Source: Actinomycetota bacterium (GTDB taxonomy: Bacteria > Actinomycetota > Acidimicrobiia > Acidimicrobiales > JAJPHE01). Taken from it: a DNA stretch of 64,000 nt. The position numbers and the translations under genes were made by a program. The stretch covers positions 20,483 to 84,482 of the forward strand of contig DAHUYE010000026.1 of the NCBI GenBank assembly GCA_027315345.1, given 5' to 3'. The notes beneath the pieces were generated by a model, which saw only the letters and a list, made by a program, of their open reading frames with translations, made no database searches and was not told where the DNA came from. Below are positions 1 to 8,727 of this stretch, in pieces; the first letter of the stretch is position 1, and each line of letters opens with the position of its first letter.

Positions 1-1
1 G

Positions 2-598
2 GACCTGTCCGAGCTGGCCCTGGGCTGGTGCACCTACGGGGTCGGGGACCAGATGTCCCACTACGACCCCAACGCCTCGGTGCCCAAGACGCTCATCTCC
101 TATCTGATCCGCTGGGTCCTCGACACCGGTGAGGTCGGGGAGGCGGCCCAGGCGGTCCTCGGGGACATCCTGGCCACCGAGATCTCCCCGGAGCTGGTGC
201 CCGCCGGGGAGGGCGGGGTCATCCAAAGCTCGGAGGCCAAGATCGGTCCCTACGAACTGCAGGACTTCCACCTCTACTACACCCTCCGGTTCGGCTACCT
301 GCCCAGCCGCACCGCCTACCTGGCCCACCACGCCTGGGGTGACCGCAGCACTGGGACCTGGCCCGACCTGCTCCCCGAGGAGCGCCGCCACGAGTACGAC
401 CTGGCCACCATCAAGGCCTGGTTGAGGGTCTTCCTGCACCGCTTCATCCAGACCAGCCAGTTCAAGCGCTCGGCCCTGCCCAACGCCCCCAAGGTCGGCT
501 CGGGCGGCTCCCTCTCCCCCCGGGGGGACTGGCGGGCGCCCAGCGATGCCAGCTCCCGGGCCTGGCTGGACGAACTGGAGGCCAACGTCCCGGACTGA
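2..598 (+). CDS. nadE: Glutamine-dependent NAD+ synthetase, C-terminal part (5' truncated by window)
   Basis: The frame is open from base 2 with no start codon, so the amidase domain and the ATP-binding loop lie off-window. The roughly 198 visible residues match the end of the synthetase domain of NadE, the cytoplasmic enzyme that amidates deamido-NAD+ to NAD+. Recognisable stretches are DLSELALGW at the left edge, IGPYELQDF in the middle, and [10 protein letters not shown] plus [11 protein letters not shown] near the end. Last gene of whatever unit lies to the left; the next gene has its own promoter. Confidence 0.93.
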   Translation, partial: DLSELALGWCTYGVGDQMSHYDPNASVPKTLISYLIRWVLDTGEVGEAAQAVLGDILATEISPELVPAGEGGVIQSSEAKIGPYELQDFHLYYTLRFGYLPSRTAYLAHHAWGDRSTGTWPDLLPEERRHEYDLATIKAWLRVFLHRFIQTSQFKRSALPNAPKVGSGGSLSPRGDWRAPSDASSRAWLDELEANVPD

Positions 599-608
599 CA
601 ATCCGAAG

Positions 609-637
609 TTAACGTTGACGTGAGAGTCCGGTATTCT
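609..637 (+). promoter_or_regulatory. Promoter of the MFS gene (leaderless)
   Basis: TTAACG at 609-614, a 17-bp spacer and TATTCT at 632-637 lie directly before the ATG at 644. Only six bases separate the -10 box from the ATG, which predicts transcription starting at or next to the start codon. Confidence 0.5.
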
Positions 638-643
638 GGCGGG

Positions 644-2440
644 ATGCTCGCTACCGCCGATACCGGTCGGCGGGGCATCCCCTACAAGTGGATCGCCCTG
701 TCCAACACGACCCTCGGTGTCCTCATGGTCACCATCAACCAGTCGATCCTGCTCATCTCGCTGCCCAACATCTTCCGGGGCATCAAGCTCAACCCGCTGA
801 CCCCGTCCAACACCTCCTACTTCCTGTGGGTGTTCATGGGCTTCATCCTCGTCACCGCCGTGCTGGTGGTGAGCCTGGGTCGGGTGGGCGACATGTACGG
901 GCGAGTGAAGATGTACAACCTCGGCTTTGCGGTCTTCACCTTCTTCTCCATCCTTCTGTCCATCACCTGGATCAGCGGGGTGGGCGGGGCGCTGTGGATC
1001 ATCATCATGCGCGTCTTCCAGGGCGTCGGCGGGGCCTTCCTCTTCGCCAACTCCACCGCCATCCTCACCGACGCCTTCCCCGAGCACGAGCGGGGCAAGG
1101 CCATGGGGATCAATGGCATCGCCGCCGTCAGCGGTTCGTTCCTCGGCCTCATCCTCGGCGGGGTGCTGGCCCCGATCGAGTGGCGGCTGGTGTTCCTGGT
1201 GTCGGTTCCCTTCGGGCTGTTCGGCACCCTGTGGGCCTATCTCAAGTTGCGCGACAGCGGCATCCGCCTGCCGGCCAAGATCGACTGGTTGGGCAACGCC
1301 ACCTTCGCCGTCGGCCTCGTCTCCCTGCTCACGGGCATCATCTATTCCCTCCTCCCCTACGGCGGGCATCCGACCGGCTGGACCAACCCCAAGGTGCTGG
1401 CCGCCATCTTCGGCGGCATAGCCGTGCTCGGCCTGTTCGCCTGGATCGAGACCAGGGTGGACGAGCCCATGTTCCGGCTCAACCTGTTCAAGATCCGGGC
1501 CTTCACCACCGGCAATATCGCCGGCCTCTTGGCCGCCCTGGGCCGGGGCGGGCTGCAGTTCATGCTCATCATCTGGCTACAGGGAATCTGGCTGCCCCAG
1601 CACGGTTACAGCTTCGCCCAGACTCCGTTGTGGGCCGGTATCTACATGATCCCCCTGACCCTGGGCTTCCTCCTGCTGGGCCCGGTGTCGGGCATTTTGT
1701 CCGACCGCTTCGGGGCCCGCGGCCTGGCCACTCTCGGCCTGGTGGTGTCGGCAGCCAGCTTCCTGCTGCTCGAGTTGCTGCCCATGAACTTCAGCTACAT
1801 CTGGTTCGCCCTGCTCGTGTTCCTCTTCGCCGTCGGAATGGGCCTGTTCTTCTCCCCCAACCAGGCGGCGGTGATGAACAGCCTCCCGGCCGACCAGCGC
1901 GGCGCCGGGGCCGGGATGCTCAACACCTTCCAGAACTCGGCCCAGGTGCTGTCCATGGGCCTGTTCTTCACCATCGTCACCCTGGGCCTGGCCTCGGCCC
2001 TGCCCACCCATCTCTTCGCCGGCCTGACCGCGGCCGGCGTACCCGCCGCCGCCGCCCGGACGGTGGCCAACGAGCCTCCCATCGGCAGCCTCTTCAGCGC
2101 CTTCCTCGGCTACAACCCGGTCAAGGAACTGCTGGCCCCGACCGGAGCGTTGTCCCATCTGAGCTCGGGCCAGGTGGCCTACATCACCGGTCGGTCCTTC
2201 TTCCCCCACCTGATCCAGGCGCCGTTCGCCAAGGGCCTCCACCTGGCCTTCGACTTCGCCGCCGGCGCCAGCATCATCGCCGCCATCGCCTCGGTCCTGC
2301 GGGGCAAGCGCTACATGCACACCACCGCCCCGGTCGGTGACGAACTGGCCGAAGGGGCGGCCGAGATGGGTGCCTCTTTCGGCGTGGACGAGGACGGCGC
2401 CGAGGCCGACCGGGCCGGCCTGGCCCCGGCCCGCAGTTGA
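644..2440 (+). CDS. MFS multidrug-type exporter, DHA2 (14-TM) family
   Basis: Predicted inner-membrane proton antiporter of 598 residues, the usual DHA2 length. Hydrophobic helices run from about residue 15 to 560. The loop 2-3 signature appears as GRVGDMYGRVKMY, and RVFQGVGGAFLFANS resembles the drug-antiporter motif C region. The end is a polar, acidic cytoplasmic tail. ATG 644 was chosen over a GTG at 620 because it sits six bases after a good -10 box. A MerR regulator overlaps its stop codon, so efflux is probably controlled by that regulator. Substrate unknown. Confidence 0.88.
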   Translation: MLATADTGRRGIPYKWIALSNTTLGVLMVTINQSILLISLPNIFRGIKLNPLTPSNTSYFLWVFMGFILVTAVLVVSLGRVGDMYGRVKMYNLGFAVFTFFSILLSITWISGVGGALWIIIMRVFQGVGGAFLFANSTAILTDAFPEHERGKAMGINGIAAVSGSFLGLILGGVLAPIEWRLVFLVSVPFGLFGTLWAYLKLRDSGIRLPAKIDWLGNATFAVGLVSLLTGIIYSLLPYGGHPTGWTNPKVLAAIFGGIAVLGLFAWIETRVDEPMFRLNLFKIRAFTTGNIAGLLAALGRGGLQFMLIIWLQGIWLPQHGYSFAQTPLWAGIYMIPLTLGFLLLGPVSGILSDRFGARGLATLGLVVSAASFLLLELLPMNFSYIWFALLVFLFAVGMGLFFSPNQAAVMNSLPADQRGAGAGMLNTFQNSAQVLSMGLFFTIVTLGLASALPTHLFAGLTAAGVPAAAARTVANEPPIGSLFSAFLGYNPVKELLAPTGALSHLSSGQVAYITGRSFFPHLIQAPFAKGLHLAFDFAAGASIIAAIASVLRGKRYMHTTAPVGDELAEGAAEMGASFGVDEDGAEADRAGLAPARS

Positions 2441-2907
2441 CCCTCACCGCAGCGGCCGAGGTCGGAGCGCCTGGTGCCGGCCCCCTGCTCAGCATCGGGG
2501 CCGCCGCCCAGCGGGCCGGGGTCTCCCAGCGGGCCCTGCGCTACTACCAGGAGCTCGGCCTGGTCACACCGGCCTGCACACCGGGGGGACTCCGCCGGTA
2601 CTCGGAGGAGAACCTGGCCCGGGTGGCGCGCATCCGCGAGTTGCAGAACCTGCTCGGCCTCAACCTGGATGAGATAGCCGTGGTCCTGGCCCGCGAGGAC
2701 CGCATCGGCCAGATCCGCCAGGCCTACTACGACGCCTCCACCGTGGACTCCGAGCGTCACGGCCTGCTGGTCGAGGGCCTGCGCCTGCAGGAAGAGCTGC
2801 GGGCATTGGTCCTGGCCAAACGGGCGGCCATGGACGACTTCCTGGCCGACCTCGATGCCCGCATCGCCCGGATTCACGCCCTGCTGGAGGAAGAAAGAGG
2901 GCAGTGA
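2437..2907 (+). CDS. MerR-family transcriptional regulator
   Basis: 156-residue regulator. An N-terminal winged HTH (about residues 17-85) carries the MerR pattern LSIGAAAQRAGVSQRALRYY followed by LVTPACTPGGLRRYSEE. A long helix (about 95-155, AKRAAMDDFLADLDARIARIH) would form the antiparallel coiled coil of the dimer. The TTG start overlaps the TGA of the exporter (TTGA), so the two are translationally coupled and probably co-regulated. No cysteine cluster for metal binding is visible, so an organic ligand is more likely. Confidence 0.88.
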   Translation: MTLTAAAEVGAPGAGPLLSIGAAAQRAGVSQRALRYYQELGLVTPACTPGGLRRYSEENLARVARIRELQNLLGLNLDEIAVVLAREDRIGQIRQAYYDASTVDSERHGLLVEGLRLQEELRALVLAKRAAMDDFLADLDARIARIHALLEEERGQ

Positions 2908-2942
2908 GCGACCGCCGCCCACGGCGGGGTGGCGGTCGCTCA
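2905..2942 (+). terminator. Hairpin terminator after the MFS-merR operon
   Basis: A perfect 12-bp inverted repeat (2905-2916 with 2931-2942) encloses a 14-nt loop and begins at the merR stop codon. There is no T-run, as is common in GC-rich actinobacteria, so it may act with Rho or only as a 3' stabiliser. Confidence 0.55.
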
Positions 2943-2985
2943 GTACCCTCCGCCGGCCGGTGCGGTCAGGGCCGAAACCAGGCCC

Positions 2986-2991
2986 TATCCT
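2986..2991 (+). promoter_or_regulatory. -10 box TATCCT, leaderless start
   Basis: TATCCT ends seven bases before GTG 2999 of the small membrane protein gene. No clear -35 element is seen. Confidence 0.35.
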
Positions 2992-2998
2992 CACCGGC

Positions 2999-3259
2999 GT
3001 GTACGACCGCCTGCGCCGGGCCACCCTGGCCTCCTTCGTCATGCTGACCGTCCAGTTCGGCATCGGCATGGCCGTCAACCTCTACGTGAAGGTGCCCAAG
3101 TCTGACCGCGGGGCCGGCATCGGTCACGCCCTGACCGCCGGGCCCTACGGCATCACCGTGCACATAGTCGTCGGACTGTTGCTGATCCTCTCAGCCGTGG
3201 GCCTGTTCTGTTACGGCCTGGACCTGTTCGTGTTGGGCTCACCCTCCGGGCCGGCCTGA
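2999..3259 (+). CDS. Small two-helix membrane protein, function unknown
   Basis: 86 residues with two hydrophobic segments (about 9-27 and 51-77) separated by a polar loop; family not recognised. GTG 2999 is chosen because the frame upstream crosses the merR terminator and because TATCCT lies seven bases before this GTG. High third-position GC supports coding. It is followed 26 bp later by the thioesterase gene and could share its transcript. Confidence 0.6.
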   Translation: MYDRLRRATLASFVMLTVQFGIGMAVNLYVKVPKSDRGAGIGHALTAGPYGITVHIVVGLLLILSAVGLFCYGLDLFVLGSPSGPA

Positions 3260-3285
3260 GCCACCCGCCCGGAAGCCCGCCTTTC

Positions 3286-3732
3286 ATGCCCCTCCCCCCG
3301 CCTGAGTTCCCCGCCTTCGACCCGGCCGTGGCCGAGGGAATGGTGGGCGCCGGCGCCGTCATGGCCGGCATCCCGGAGTATCTCGGCATCCGCACCGTGG
3401 AGGCCGGGGCCGGGCGGCTGGTGGCCGAGGTGGCCGTCCGGGACGAGCTGCTCAATCCCTTCGGCGCCCTGCACGGCGCCGTCCTGTCGGCTCTGGCCGA
3501 CCACGTGCTGGGGGCGGTCGTCTACACGGTGGTGGAGCGGGGCTACTGGGCCGCCACCACCGAGTTCAAGCTCAACTTCCTGGCCCCGGTTCGGACCGGG
3601 ACGGTGCGGGCCGAGTCGTCCATCATCTCCATGAGCCGGCGCACAGCCGTGGTGCGCATCGACATGGAGAACGAGGGCCGGGCCGTGGCCGCCGCCCAGG
3701 GCACGGTCACCATCGTTCCGCCCCGGGCTTAG
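3286..3732 (+). CDS. PaaI-like hotdog-fold thioesterase
   Basis: 148 residues forming one hotdog domain. The helix motif NPFGALHGAVLSALADHVLG is the PaaI/DUF4442 type, where N and HGG/HGA-type residues bind the acyl-CoA thioester. TEFKLNFLAPVRTG is the matching core strand. Predicted to hydrolyse acyl-CoAs in the cytoplasm; the acyl specificity cannot be read. Convergent with the sedolisin gene, with only three bases between the stop codons. Confidence 0.82.
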   Translation: MPLPPPEFPAFDPAVAEGMVGAGAVMAGIPEYLGIRTVEAGAGRLVAEVAVRDELLNPFGALHGAVLSALADHVLGAVVYTVVERGYWAATTEFKLNFLAPVRTGTVRAESSIISMSRRTAVVRIDMENEGRAVAAAQGTVTIVPPRA

Positions 3733-3735
3733 GGG

Positions 3736-5847
3736 CTACCCCACACCCGCCCGGCGCCGCCGGCGGCGGGCCAGCACCAGGCCTCCCCCCACCGTGGGGC
3801 CGACCAAGGGTAAGGCGGCGGCCGGCCGGCGGCCTCGTTGCCGCCGGCGGTACAGCAGGCCGCCCGTAACGGCCAGACCCAGGACCGGTATCAGGGCTGC
3901 CAGAGGGGCTTCGGGTACGTCGCCTCCCGTGCCTGAACCGGCGCCGGCCAGGCCGTAGACCTGGATGTCGTTGATGATGCTGGTCACGTTCGGAGTGCCG
4001 AAGCCGGTGACGTAGTCCCAGCCCGGAGTAGCCGGGTAGCCGTTGTCCCCAGCCACGATGTCGTTGAAGTCCGACCCGGCCGAAGGCCCGTCACCGAGGG
4101 TGTAGAGAATGGGGGCCGCAAAGCCGTAACCGGCCGGAGTGGACCCGCTGGACTGGATGCGGGCCCACATGCCCTGCCAGAGCGGGGCCGACAGGCTGGT
4201 GCCGGCCCCGGTGCCGTCCGGGCCGATGTCGTACCCATCGCCCAGGACATCCCCGGATTGGGCGGCCACGTCGGGCAGTCCGCGGCACAGCGCTCCGGTG
4301 TTGTTGGTGTTCCCGTTGACACCGCTCAGGCAGCGACCGACCACATGACTGTCGGCCGCCTGCCAAGGCGGAGCCGGGATGAAGTTGGACGTCCCGCCGC
4401 CGCCGAAGTTCCATCCGTATTCGGCCACCCGGCTGGCCGGGCTACCCCCGTCGGTGTAGAGAACCGTCCCACCGACTGCCACCGCGTAGGCGCTGGCGGC
4501 CGGATAGTCGACGCTGGGGGCGCCGTTGTACATGACTCCGTTCCCGGCCGACACGACCGGGAGGATGGCCGCTCCGCAAGTGAAGCCGGTGTCGCCCGTA
4601 CTGGCGAAGAGGGTTTTGCCCTGCATGTCGGCCAGCAACAGCTGGCTGTCGATGACCGGCTCCTGATCGTCGCCAAAGGCGAGGCCGGGTACGACGCTCT
4701 CGTTGTCGTTGGTGTTGAGCGGCTCGAGCGGGCCTCGCCAGATGCCGTTGAGGGGGGTCTGCTCGCACACCCCTTCCGAGGCGCTGGCCTGCCGAGGCCC
4801 GTTCGGGTCCTGAGCCCAGGCGATAAAGGCCTTGTCCAGATCGGGGTCGGCCAGATTCTGGGAGAAGTAGAGCTGGAGTGAACTGACCTCGGGGGCCATG
4901 CCGGTGCTGGCGGTGAAATCGATGTCCCACTCCCCATTACCACTGGTGTCGGTCCCGCAATCTGGCTGCCCGTTGGGACCGGCGTCCACGCAGTGGAGGG
5001 TGACCGGGACCCGGGGAAGGTGGAACTCGGTTTCGAAGTTGGCCAGGTTGTTGAGCGGCTCGGTGGGGTCCCCCTCACCGATGACGGCCAGCTGCTGGCC
5101 CTTGCCGGCAATGTCGGCGGGCTGCTGGTAGATATTCCAGAGGTCCTGGGGTGTGGTCGTCATGGATATCCCGGTCCCAGCCGCTTTGGCCTGCGCCTGC
5201 TCGGCTTTGGCGGCCGCCACGGCCGCGGCCGAGTGCGACAGGGTCGGCAGCCTCCAGTGCTGGGCCGTGTCCAGACCCACGATGGTGCCTATCTGGTCGC
5301 CCGACCACACCGTGGGGCCTTGTTGGTTGGCCACGAAACTGGACCCGTCACCGGATCGATAGGTCATCTCATCGACACCGAAGGCCTTCCGGATGGCAGC
5401 CGGGTCGCCCTGAGCCGAGACCACATCCCCGGTCACGGCCACGTCGGTCACATTCAGGCCGGCAGCCTTCAGACGGTGCACCACATCGGCGGTGACGGCC
5501 GGGGCGGGCCCGAATCGCCTCCCCTCCTGGGCCGGGGTCAGGAAATGGTGGTAGTCGGCATTGCCCTTGGTCGAGATGGCCTGGAGATAGGCCATTTCGG
5601 CGGCCGGGTCGGGGTCCTGGATGGCCACCACCACCCGCAAGACGGTGCCCGACGGGGCCGGACCGACCACCTGGTCCTGGGCGATCCCCGGTACCCGGTC
5701 CCAGGTGAGAGTGACCGGGTGGCCGGGATTGAAGGGGGATGCCGGAGCGGTGGAGGCGGAGGCAGTGCCGGCCAGCAGTGCCAGCGGGCCGGCCGCCAGC
5801 ACCCCCACGGCCGCCAGCCGCCAGGCCTTGATAGGCCGCGCCCTCAT
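3736..5847 (-). CDS. Sedolisin (S53, kumamolisin-like) secreted protease with VPEAP sorting tail
   Basis: 703 residues: Sec-type signal peptide (about 1-32), pro-domain (about 60-200, YHHFLTPAQ motif), then the S53 catalytic domain. Active-site residues are visible: E306 and D310 in GEWDID, the oxyanion Asp in ASTGDTG, and nucleophile S551 in GTSLSAP. The C-terminus holds VPEAP (644-648), a hydrophobic segment and an Arg cluster, resembling an exosortase sorting signal; a second short hydrophobic plus poly-Arg stretch follows. ATG 5847 directly abuts the stop of the upstream sedolisin gene, so both are in one transcript. S53 enzymes usually work at acid pH outside the cell. Confidence 0.9.
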   Translation of the reverse strand: MRARPIKAWRLAAVGVLAAGPLALLAGTASASTAPASPFNPGHPVTLTWDRVPGIAQDQVVGPAPSGTVLRVVVAIQDPDPAAEMAYLQAISTKGNADYHHFLTPAQEGRRFGPAPAVTADVVHRLKAAGLNVTDVAVTGDVVSAQGDPAAIRKAFGVDEMTYRSGDGSSFVANQQGPTVWSGDQIGTIVGLDTAQHWRLPTLSHSAAAVAAAKAEQAQAKAAGTGISMTTTPQDLWNIYQQPADIAGKGQQLAVIGEGDPTEPLNNLANFETEFHLPRVPVTLHCVDAGPNGQPDCGTDTSGNGEWDIDFTASTGMAPEVSSLQLYFSQNLADPDLDKAFIAWAQDPNGPRQASASEGVCEQTPLNGIWRGPLEPLNTNDNESVVPGLAFGDDQEPVIDSQLLLADMQGKTLFASTGDTGFTCGAAILPVVSAGNGVMYNGAPSVDYPAASAYAVAVGGTVLYTDGGSPASRVAEYGWNFGGGGTSNFIPAPPWQAADSHVVGRCLSGVNGNTNNTGALCRGLPDVAAQSGDVLGDGYDIGPDGTGAGTSLSAPLWQGMWARIQSSGSTPAGYGFAAPILYTLGDGPSAGSDFNDIVAGDNGYPATPGWDYVTGFGTPNVTSIINDIQVYGLAGAGSGTGGDVPEAPLAALIPVLGLAVTGGLLYRRRQRGRRPAAALPLVGPTVGGGLVLARRRRRRAGVG

Positions 5848-8568
5848 CTACTTGGCTCCGATGGCGACGGTCCGCCGGCGGCGGCGCCGGATGAGCAGAC
5901 CGGCCGCCCCCAGGCCGATGACCGGGATGGCCGCGGCCACGGGAGCTTCCGGAACCTGACCGCCGCCGGGAGTTCCGCCGCTGGTGCCGGGGTTACCGGT
6001 GGCGGCGCAGACCTCCCCGAGCGTGTAGGGGTAGTTGGCGGCCTGGGTGTCCAGGACCTGAAGGCTGCCGCCCGCCGTCGGGACACCCACCAACTCATCG
6101 CTCTCCCCGCCGAGACCGGTCAGCACGGCGCCGGGTCCCGGATGGCCCACGTCGGACAGCGGAACGGTGACGCTGATCTGGCCATCGGGACCGGTGGTGA
6201 TACTCCCGGTGGTAAGACTGCCCGCGCTCTGGTACTGGTTGGAAGTGCCGACCTTGTTGACCGTCCCGTAGCTGTAGTCGATCGTGCCGGCCACGGTCAC
6301 CTCAGCGTTGGTGAAGTAGGTGGTGCCGGCGTAGGTCCAGTACATGTAGTACTCGTTGGCCGTCCCGTACGGCGGGGTGGAGCCGGCGGAGTCCTTCATG
6401 TCGTTGACGGTGAGAACGGTGGTGAGAGAGGTGCTTGTGTTGTGGATGTCGCCCTGCACCAGAGCCATCTGCGGGTAGTCGGTCCCCGTTGGGTCGATGG
6501 CCGCGACGGCCTGGGCGTTGGGGGCGCTCCACAGCGGGACGCAGGCCGCATCGACCGGATTGCCCGACCCGGACCCGCCGCCGCTGGTGGAAAGGAGGGT
6601 GCCGTTGGTGCCGTCGTAGTAGCTGACGGTGTTGGAATTGGGCGAGGGGACGTCGTTGATCGGGGTGGTGCTCCCGTCGAGGGCCTGAGTGAGCGGCGTC
6701 ACGTTCATGACCCCGAGCCCGCTGGTGTAGTCCCAGCCCGGACCGGACACGAAGTAGCCGTTGGAGGTCGGGGGGCTGGGCGGGGTGTCGTTCGGGTTCC
6801 CGATGTCGTAGAAGGCACTCTCATGCTGATAGAGGCTCGGGTCGGCCAGCCCGTTGCCGCAGTACGGGGCGCAGTCGGAGGAAGAGGAGTTCTGGGGCGC
6901 GGCGGCCTGGACTCGAGCCCACATGCCCAGGGACAGCGGGGAGGAGAGACTGGTGCCTCCCTGCTGGGTGGCTGAGCCGTCGTAGTAGATGCCGTAGCCG
7001 TTGGTGACGATGTCGCCCGACTGGGCGGATATATCGGGCACGGCCCGGCAGGGAACGGCGGACGTATTGGGGTTGCCGGCTTCGTCATAGGGGCACTGCA
7101 TGGTCCCGGGACCCCCGGAGCCGGTGCCGTTGATCTTCGCCTGCCAGGACGGCTCCGGGTAGATGAGACTGCTCCCACCGCCGGTGTCGTTCCAGGAGTA
7201 CTCGACCGAGCGCTGGTTGGGGGTGGCGCCGGTGGTGTAGAGAACCGTGCCGCCGACGCAGGTGACCTCAGGCAGGGCGCAGGGGACGTTGACGTCGGGG
7301 AAGGCCTGGTTGGCCACGCCGTTGGTGTCAACCGGGACCACGGGACAGGACGAGCCGTCGTCACCGGCCGAGGAGAACAGCGTGCGGCCCTCGAGGGTTG
7401 CACCCTCGAGGGTCTGCTGGTAACTGGCTTCGGCTGCCTGGCCCATGGCGAAGTCAGTCCCGGAGGGAAGCTGCTGGGCGGCGGGATCGTACTCGCACTC
7501 CCCGTAGGAGGCGCTGGCCTGCAGGGGTGCAGCGGAGTCCCCGGCCCAGTCATCCACGACACTCAGGACATCGGCGTCGGTCAGGCTGGTGCCGAAGTAC
7601 AGGTCGAGCTCGGACAGATTCGGAACCATGCCGGTGGAGGACTGGGTGTCGATGTCCCACTCCTCGTCCCCGGCGGTGTCGGTGTACTTGGCGGCCGCGC
7701 CGTCCACCTCGACCACCCGGACCGGGACATTGGGCAGGGCGTCGGAGCACTTGATGGCGGCGCCGCAGGTGGAGAGTTGGTCCGGGTTGGCCTCGAAGTC
7801 GCGCAAGTCCTGGATCGGCGGCGTCCATGCCCCCTCGCCGAAGATGGCCACTCTCTGGCCCTGGCCCGTATCGCCGGCGGGCTGGTCGTAGGTTGACCAC
7901 ATGTCCTCCGGCGTGGTGGCACCCATACAGGGGGCGCCGTTACTGGCCGGGGTCTGGCAGAAGCTCTGCTGGGGCCTGGACCCGGCCTTGAGTGAGTTGG
8001 TGTGCATGACCTGCGCCGTGTTGAGACCGACCACGCCGATGATCCCGATCCCGGCTGGCACCGTCGGGGCGTTGGCGTTGGCATAGAAGTGCAGTCCGTG
8101 CCAGACGTAGTTGTCGATGGTGACACCGAAGGTGGTCTCGGCCTGCCCCACCGTTCCGGTGAGGACGATGAGATCGCGACTGGTCGAGACCCGGTTGACA
8201 GTGAGGCCGTGGGCGGTGCCGTATGACAGGGCGGCCCGGTAGTAGCCGGCCGGAGCGCCGAATTCGCTGGCGATCTGGGCCGTGGTCAGGAAATGGTGGT
8301 AGTCCGGACTCCCCGGCGTGTACACGGCCTTGAGCTCCGCCGCCTCGGCGGCCGGGTTGGCCCCGGACAGGGCGATATCAACCTCAACGGCGGTGGAAGA
8401 AGGCGTGGCTCCGGATGGTGCCAATGCACTCAGTCCGGGGATGACATCGGCGCCCAACCGGGTCATGGCCGGAGCCGGAGCAGCGGCGGAGGCCGCGCCG
8501 GTCATGGCCAGGGAAGTGGCGCCGGCGACGGCGGTAGCGGCAAGCACGGCAAGGTAGCGGCGCAACAA
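5848..8568 (-). CDS. Sedolisin (S53) secreted protease with long C-terminal region and VPEAP sorting tail
   Basis: 906 residues: signal peptide (about 1-30), pro-domain with YHHFLTTAQ, catalytic domain with E303/D307 in EEWDID, the oxyanion region FSSAGDDG and S540 in GGTSLSSP. About 250 residues after the catalytic domain form an extra beta-rich, Gly/Thr/Ser-rich region of unknown role. The end is VPEAP (from V872), a hydrophobic stretch and RRRRRR, parallel to the neighbouring sedolisin. TTG 8568 is preferred because GAGGAA lies a few bases before it and the signal peptide follows at once. First of the two tandem proteases after the exosortase and GT genes. Confidence 0.9.
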   Translation of the reverse strand: MLRRYLAVLAATAVAGATSLAMTGAASAAAPAPAMTRLGADVIPGLSALAPSGATPSSTAVEVDIALSGANPAAEAAELKAVYTPGSPDYHHFLTTAQIASEFGAPAGYYRAALSYGTAHGLTVNRVSTSRDLIVLTGTVGQAETTFGVTIDNYVWHGLHFYANANAPTVPAGIGIIGVVGLNTAQVMHTNSLKAGSRPQQSFCQTPASNGAPCMGATTPEDMWSTYDQPAGDTGQGQRVAIFGEGAWTPPIQDLRDFEANPDQLSTCGAAIKCSDALPNVPVRVVEVDGAAAKYTDTAGDEEWDIDTQSSTGMVPNLSELDLYFGTSLTDADVLSVVDDWAGDSAAPLQASASYGECEYDPAAQQLPSGTDFAMGQAAEASYQQTLEGATLEGRTLFSSAGDDGSSCPVVPVDTNGVANQAFPDVNVPCALPEVTCVGGTVLYTTGATPNQRSVEYSWNDTGGGSSLIYPEPSWQAKINGTGSGGPGTMQCPYDEAGNPNTSAVPCRAVPDISAQSGDIVTNGYGIYYDGSATQQGGTSLSSPLSLGMWARVQAAAPQNSSSSDCAPYCGNGLADPSLYQHESAFYDIGNPNDTPPSPPTSNGYFVSGPGWDYTSGLGVMNVTPLTQALDGSTTPINDVPSPNSNTVSYYDGTNGTLLSTSGGGSGSGNPVDAACVPLWSAPNAQAVAAIDPTGTDYPQMALVQGDIHNTSTSLTTVLTVNDMKDSAGSTPPYGTANEYYMYWTYAGTTYFTNAEVTVAGTIDYSYGTVNKVGTSNQYQSAGSLTTGSITTGPDGQISVTVPLSDVGHPGPGAVLTGLGGESDELVGVPTAGGSLQVLDTQAANYPYTLGEVCAATGNPGTSGGTPGGGQVPEAPVAAAIPVIGLGAAGLLIRRRRRRTVAIGAK

Positions 8569-8679
8569 GAGAGTTCCTCTTCTGTCGAATGGTCGGCGGG
8601 GGTCAAGCTCGGAAGGCTGAACCGAGTGGGAGCGAATGCGGCAAGCCCCAGATAGAGCGCTCCGACTCTGGATGAGAAG

Positions 8680-8714
8680 GTTTCCGGGGCAGGTGGTGAT
8701 CTCCTCCCGGAAAC
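8680..8714 (-). terminator. Hairpin between the GT2 gene and the sedolisin gene
   Basis: A 9-bp inverted repeat (GTTTCCGGG 8680-8688 with CCCGGAAAC 8706-8714) lies in the 159-bp gap downstream of the GT2 stop. It could be a weak terminator or processing site between surface genes and proteases, or part of the sedolisin leader. No T-run. Confidence 0.3.
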
Positions 8715-8727
8715 GGACAAATTTCTG

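Noticed and set aside
4993..6975. 660-codon open frame on the plus strand opposite the sedolisins.
   Set aside because: An antisense frame made long by extreme GC3; Gly/Arg/His-rich, no domain, opposite a well-supported protease gene.
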